From: Epiperipatus broadwayi
Taxonomy: Eukaryota; Onychophora; Udeonychophora; Euonychophora; Peripatidae
Direction: 5' to 3'
DNA: 64,000 bases
NCBI GenBank assembly: GCA_028023455.1
Contig: JAQFVV010000349.1
Span: 157,501-221,500 of the forward strand
Made by a program: the position numbers and the translations under genes. A model generated the notes under the pieces. The model saw only the letters and a list, made by a program, of their open reading frames with translations, did not search any database and was not told where the DNA came from. Each line of letters begins with the position of its first letter. Position 1 is the first letter of the stretch. Positions 59,338 to 64,000 of this stretch are shown piece after piece.

Positions 59338-60170
59338 AGTATGGTAATCTCCTTTTGTGTCTTAAACACTCCCATTTTAGCATTTTCCCTCAGTTTTAGT
59401 TCTAAAAACCTGTTCAAGAATTATTTTATACGATATGCCTTTCTTAATGGCTATTTTATACATGATATCCAGTTCTGTTAATAATTGTTGTCTGAGCCTA
59501 TAATGACCAGACATCCCTAATAATAACTGATCTATGAGTATTTCCTCAACAAAATCCCCATAGCCACAATCTTTAGCTAATTCCCTCAGAGCTGAGTTAT
59601 ACTCTTTAATTTTTTCCCAATTAAGCTGATTCCTATTTTACAAGGTTAAGCGAGATAGGTATTTCAAATAATCTATTTATGACCTCTATGATTTTTTCAC
59701 CAGCAAAACATATAAAATGCGACTATTTTCCATTTATTATCTTTGATACCGTTGTAAAGAAATTCCCTATCTGCATAATATATAATGGCCATTCTGATAC
59801 ATTACTGATGCAATAGTCATGAAATTATGTTTCTTCCATATGATTCTGATGATATAGTTCAATTTGATCTTTGCAAGAAACCGTAAAGTAATAGAGGGAG
59901 TAACTTGAATGGTACATCTGTGTTAAAATCATGCAACTGTTTGTATATATCTAATATTGTTTTAAACATTTAAAGCAAAAAATTATTACTGAGAGGAATT
60001 AGTTTAAAAGTTTTTGAAATTTTTAAGTTAGGGAGAAATGTTGATGATACTAAGCATAAATATTTATTTTTTATATTATCCATAATCATGTCTAGGAAAG
60101 AAGTGAAGATGAAAAATATAAAATAAAAGATAAAAAAATTGATTATATTTCATTTTGTAACTTAAATATT

Positions 60171-60573
60171 AAACCACTAAACATCATATGATCACTATCT
60201 CTTATACTAGCACATAATTGTTATTAAACAAGACAAAAATCTCTCCATACAGCAGTGCCATCCTGTGTCAACCACTAATCAATGGATGCCACAAAGCTTG
60301 TGCATAAAATCCCTATCTAGTGCTTACTCATCCAATATCCCCAGACTAGTTTCTGGCTTGTGGCCTTTGTCAGTTAGAATCTTCCTAAGATCTAGGTGCA
60401 GTGCTCTCAGATCCTAGGCTCCTCACTGACGAAGGCACAAGCCAGAAACTAGTCTTGGGATATTGGATGAATAGGTACTAGATAGGGATTTTATATACAA
60501 GCCTTCTGGCATCCATTGATTACTCTGGTTGGCACAGGATGGCACTACTGTATGGCGAGAGTTTTGCCTTGTT
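60171..60573. repeat. FB-A copy 9 (full-length palindrome, perfect 13-bp TSD)
   Basis: The longest complete copy. It has a tail on the left (ACATCATATGATCACTATCT), a left arm of about 150 bp (ATCTAGTGCTTACTCATCCA, AGACTAGTTTCTGGCTTGTG), a short centre (AGATCTAGGTGCAGTGCTCT) and a right arm complementary to the left. TAACTTAAATATT flanks it at 60158-60170 and 60574-60586. Confidence 0.93.
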
Positions 60574-61216
60574 TAACTTAAATATTGTAAATAATTATTT
60601 ATTGTTGCTTAAATCATTTCATAATTATTTTTGATGTGAAAATTTGTATGTAGTATTTTATATTATATATATAAAAATAAAAACAACAATGAGAATATTA
60701 TAAAATCTTAAAAAAGAGAAGGAAAAAGAGAAATAGTTTACAAATTATTATTTATTTAAAACTAACATATTTAAAATATTTTAATCAATTATAGTTATTG
60801 AAGATTTTGATAAGTATGATTTAAATTGAACTCTTTCTGTTATTTCAGTTTAGTATTTTTCTTTTTGTACCATCTTGGAAATCTCCATTTATTTTCACTA
60901 TGCAGAATATAATTCTGAAAAATACCCTTTCGATAACATTCAAAATGAATTTTATCCTTTCTAGTTTACTTTTTTTATAGCATAAATCTCATGTTAATAA
61001 ATATGCTGACTGCAATTTTTGCACAGCTTTTTATTTGTAAATGGGCTATCAACTCAAAAATATATTTTGTTGTGTAGGATAATCAATAAATTGGCATTAC
61101 GACATCCTTACACTCTATATCCAATATTCCACCAGTAATTACATTTATAGATAGTGAATAATAAAGCTTACACTTAGTATATATCCCTATATGATACACA
61201 TATATAACTTAGTCAT

Positions 61217-61477
61217 AAAAAATGAGGATTGCCAATTCCTCAACAAGCTTTGTGTTAAATGCTTAGCCAGAGAAAGCATTTAAAATATCTCCGTCAGGAC
61301 CCCCCCCCCAAACCCCTGATCATGGTTTCGTGCTTTGGCACTCCTCAGAGAGGTGCCAAATGCTTTCTCTGGCTAAGCATTTAACACAAAGCTTGTTGAG
61401 GAATTGGCAATCCTCATTTTTTATAACTTACAAGCTTAAGAGAATGGGGTCATGTGATCTATGACTCTTATTTTGAC
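61217..61477. repeat. FB-B copy 3 (palindromic, 14-bp TSD with one mismatch)
   Basis: The left arm (ATGAGGATTGCCAATTCCTC, AACAAGCTTTGTGTTAAATG, CTTAGCCAGAGAAAGCATTT) is complementary to 61364-61422. The centre holds C-runs and GTGCTTTGGCACTCCTC. The tail (ACAAGCTTAAGAGAATGGGG, TCATGTGATCTATGACTC) is on the right only. TATAACTTAGTCAT (61203-61216) and TATAACTCAGTCAT (61478-61491) flank it. Confidence 0.9.
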
Positions 61478-61847
61478 TATAACTCAGTCATGACTCCAAG
61501 TGAAATTGATAAGTTTTGGATTTCAGTGCTGGCTAATTCTTCTGCTACTCATCTCACTCTCCACTAACAAATGACACCTTAAATCAGGAGTCAATGATTG
61601 TCAACTTCAACAGAGTGATATTGTATTGTACTTTTTATATACTCATAGTTCTGTATAGTTAATATATATTAGTTTAAAATCAAAACAACACTACATGTTT
61701 TTCAAAAAATATGTTTTGTTTGTTTTTTAGTCAGTTTTTCTCACATTTATATTCTCTCTTAATGATTAATTTAATTTAATTAAAAAAAAGATTAAACAAG
61801 CAAAAGAGAGAGAAAAAAGTTAAAATGTAATCATTTTTTTCCTTGGT

Positions 61848-62025
61848 GCAGTGCTCTCAGATCCAAGGCTCCTCACTGATGAAGGCCACAAGACAGAAAC
61901 TAGTCTGGGGATATTGGATGAGTAGGCACTAGATAGGGATTTTATGCACAAGCCTTCTGGCATCCATTGATTGCTCTTGTTAGCACAAGATGGCACTACT
62001 ATGTGGAGAGTTTTGCTTTGTTTTG
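61848..62025. repeat. FB-A copy 10 (half element)
   Basis: It starts in the family centre (GTGCAGTGCTCTCAGATCCA) and runs through GAAACTAGTCTGGGGATATT and CCTTCTGGCATCCATTGATT to GTGGAGAGTTTTGC. There is no left arm and no tail. Confidence 0.8.
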
Positions 62026-62248
62026 AACTATTTTTAAATTGACAATATTATACTTATAAGATTGAACATTTAAATTTTAAGGTTACTATTCTTTACATAA
62101 TTTTATTATTAAAATAAATAAAATTAAATTCATAATGTACCATAATCCCTTATAAATTACTTCCCATAATATATGGAGGCCAATAAGAAAAAATAAACAA
62201 TAAAGTTTTTCATTCTATCTTTTATTTCTTTCCTTATTCGTTTGTAAT

Positions 62249-62344
62249 TCAATAGAGAGTGAAGGTCCACTAAACCGGAAAGATCTGTAAATGAATTATA
62301 ATTTTATAATCTTTTCTGCATAGTAAACTTTCACTTCTATTGAA
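62249..62344. repeat. small inverted-repeat element FB-F copy 2
   Basis: Ends TTCAATAGAGAGTGAAGGTC and TTTCACTTCTATTGAA resemble those at 27820-27952. The arms are imperfect. Confidence 0.5.
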
Positions 62345-63222
62345 TAAAGTTTTTCATTTATTTATTGAATAACTCCCCCCCCCCCATTCTAGTATAACTT
62401 TGTTATTTATTTTATAGCAGGGTAAATATTGAATTTGATCATTATTAACCTATTACATTTTAATTAGTTACATTCAACTTATTTGTTGAGCACATTTTAA
62501 ACTTTTCAGTATATCCATATAATTAACACACATATGAATTAGCTAGCTTAAGGTTTTTATACCTTACACATAGAATAACTTTTTATAGATGTAAATACAT
62601 ATCTAAATACTACATACATATAAATTATTGCAATTTTCATTTAATAATAGCATATTTCATAATCTGAATTAATGTCAGTAATAATAAACCCAAATCACAG
62701 TCCTATCTCCACATTATTTATTTAGTCAATATGGTTAATTTTATCTTTTATTTAATTTCAAATCGATAAGTTATGTGATTTCTAAATGTGTTATTATCTG
62801 TTTGATAGTTTATCAAAACCTTTATTGTGTGCACATTCACTCAGTCTTTTACTATACTTTATTTTTTATCTTGTGATTTTGTTACTCCAATTTCCATGTC
62901 TTTTTTCTGATTGGTTAAACTTCTCCAAATAATGAATTAACTTAGTGCTATTGTTATAATATAAATATATGATGAATTCAAACCCAAATAAACTGTACTG
63001 AATTAGATTAAGATATTAATTTTTAAGGATACTGCAAATATAAACAAACTTGTTTATACATTTTTTTTATTGACAGTATTTAATATATTTTTTAAGATGA
63101 CTAGATTAGAATAATAGTAAAGTCAGATTTTTGAATATTATTAATAAAAAAGTTGAGAATTTAGAGTTTTAAATATTAATAACTATAAAGGCTATACTTT
63201 TAAATTAAATATACTGATGTAA

Positions 63223-63454
63223 GTAATATTTACTGAGGCTATAACCTCGATAATATGCGTATAAAATGCGATAGTAGGGACCTCTACAGGTGTTTTAACC
63301 ACAAGCTTACACTATGGAAGAAAAGATGGTGTAAGCTTGTGGTTAAAACACCTGTAGAGGTCCCTACTATCGCATTTTATACGCATATTATCGAGGTTAT
63401 AGCCTCAGTAAATATTACTTATGTAATCAATGTGCGTTTAATAAATTTATAATT
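63223..63454 (+). repeat. FB-C copy 4: 92-bp perfect hairpin, TSD-flanked
   Basis: Bases 63221-63312 are the exact reverse complement of 63329-63420, with a 16-bp loop. The family 3' tail (ATCAATGTGCGTTTAATAAA) is present only on the right. ATACTGATGTAA flanks the element at 63211-63222 and 63455-63466. It lies 35 bp upstream of the probable microexon. The open frame 63255-63452 is a by-product of the repeat. Confidence 0.93.
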
Positions 63455-63489
63455 ATACTGATGTAATTAATTTTTTTTTTTTTTTTTAG

Positions 63490-63513
63490 TTCCTATACCC
63501 AAGAAACCAGGAG
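63490..63513 (+). CDS. ACE: probable 24-nt microexon of the ACE-like gene (stalk)
   Basis: A run of T's of at least 17 ends in AG at 63488-63489. The following 24 nt end at a consensus donor, GTAAAT, at 63514. Joined to the phase-1 end of the 46114-46298 exon, these bases read V-P-I-P-K-K-P-G and leave one base over, so the exon is symmetric (phase 1-1) and can be included or skipped without changing the frame. A short Pro/Lys segment is plausible for the linker between the M2 domain and a membrane anchor. There is no homology evidence at this length. The support is the splice signals, the phase and the position. Confidence 0.55.
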
Positions 63514-64000
63514 GTAAATCCAAAACACTTATCTACTTTACATTATTATTTTTTAGTTTATGGTAGTTTAATTTATATATTAAATAATTCATGAAATATA
63601 ACAAAATCTGAGGGTTTATTTGGCCAGAAAGAACTACTAGATAAAACATGACCTGAAAGTTGTAATACCTCTAAACTTTTAAACTTAATCCATTTGTATG
63701 AATATTAATAAAGTAATTCAATGATTCCCTAATTTGTGAGGAAGATAGATGTCACTACTATATAATATGAAAGACAATATAATATATAGCTGGAAAAGAT
63801 GTGAATAGCAGATGAAGCAATACAAGATGAAATGATAATGATTGTCATTTCATATGAGAAATGCTGAGAGCAAATTTAAAATGCTTGGAAGATTATAGTA
63901 TGGGAACATGTGATTGGTAAAATAATTTTTAATTGAATTAATTAAAAGGGATTTAGACAAATTGATTAAGAGAAATATTAAAATTTGCCAAAGAATTAGA
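63514..64000. other. start of next ACE intron
   Basis: AT-rich sequence with no recognised coding or repeat content. The membrane-anchor or terminal exon expected for the gene is not seen. Confidence 0.4.

Larger units (their letters stand above)
56805..59950 (-). mobile_element. decayed Ty3/gypsy retrotransposon 2, opposite orientation
   Basis: Minus-strand order: gag/knuckle remnants (about 59950-59060), protease area (about 59050-58700, not clear), RT (58612-58063), RNase H (57890-57546), integrase zinc region (57512-57180) and integrase core (57199-56813). The proteins differ clearly from element 1, so it is another family or subfamily. No LTRs were seen. Both elements end inside integrase at about 56.8 kb. 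Confidence 0.85.

Noticed and set aside
63255-63452. 65-codon plus-strand frame before the microexon
   Set aside because: It lies entirely within the FB-C palindrome.

Overview
This is an AT-rich (roughly three-quarters A+T by eye) animal genomic window with spliceosomal introns and many eukaryotic transposable elements. No bacterial operons, tRNA genes, rRNA genes or CRISPR arrays are visible. The mix of non-LTR elements, a Penelope-like element, Ty3/gypsy remnants and many short palindromic retroposons fits a repeat-rich invertebrate. The exact phylum cannot be fixed from the sequence alone.

The only host gene I can support is the 3' half of an angiotensin-converting-enzyme-like gene (peptidase family M2) on the + strand. 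Five exons are certain: 3706-3929, 7962-8106, 15543-15641, 28881-29012 and 46114-46298. They join in frame through GT-AG introns of about 4.0, 7.4, 13.2, 17.1 and 17.2 kb. Together they encode the zinc site (HEMGH plus the downstream Glu ligand), the active-site His and Tyr, the chloride-binding Arg and the C-terminal part of the catalytic domain. A 24-nt phase-compatible microexon at 63490-63513 probably continues the reading frame into the stalk. The upstream exons and the C-terminal end lie outside the window.

Everything else is intronic or 5' repeat sequence. (1) 0.4-3.0 kb: a decayed LINE on the minus strand. (2) Intron 3930-7961: LINE reverse-transcriptase and endonuclease fragments and a tRNA-like SINE. 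(3) Intron 8107-15542: an inverted repeat with tRNA-like arms, a LINE endonuclease fragment, a Penelope-like element, and an LTR-like region with a 27-30-bp tandem repeat. (4) Intron 15642-28880: a nearly full-length but mutated LINE with an SGNH-esterase-like ORF1 and tandem 230-bp 5' repeats, then a cluster of palindromic elements. (5) Intron 29013-46113: an LTR/primer-binding-site-like segment and four diverged copies of a repeat of about 2.5 kb, carrying younger insertions. (6) Intron 46299-63489: a strongly C-over-G skewed stretch, two decayed Ty3/gypsy elements meeting tail to tail, and more palindromic elements.

The most interesting structure is a set of short retroposon-like families, here called FB-A, FB-B and FB-C. 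Many copies are palindromes with a one-sided tail. Nine scored copies have duplicated flanks: mostly 12-14 bp, three of them with mismatches, plus one longer imperfect pair at 36023-36288. One FB-C copy has a 92-bp perfect-arm hairpin ending 69 bp before the microexon. Another is a 76-bp perfect-arm palindrome followed by a third identical arm. The FB-C copy at 36 kb has its empty target site preserved in a neighbouring duplicated repeat.
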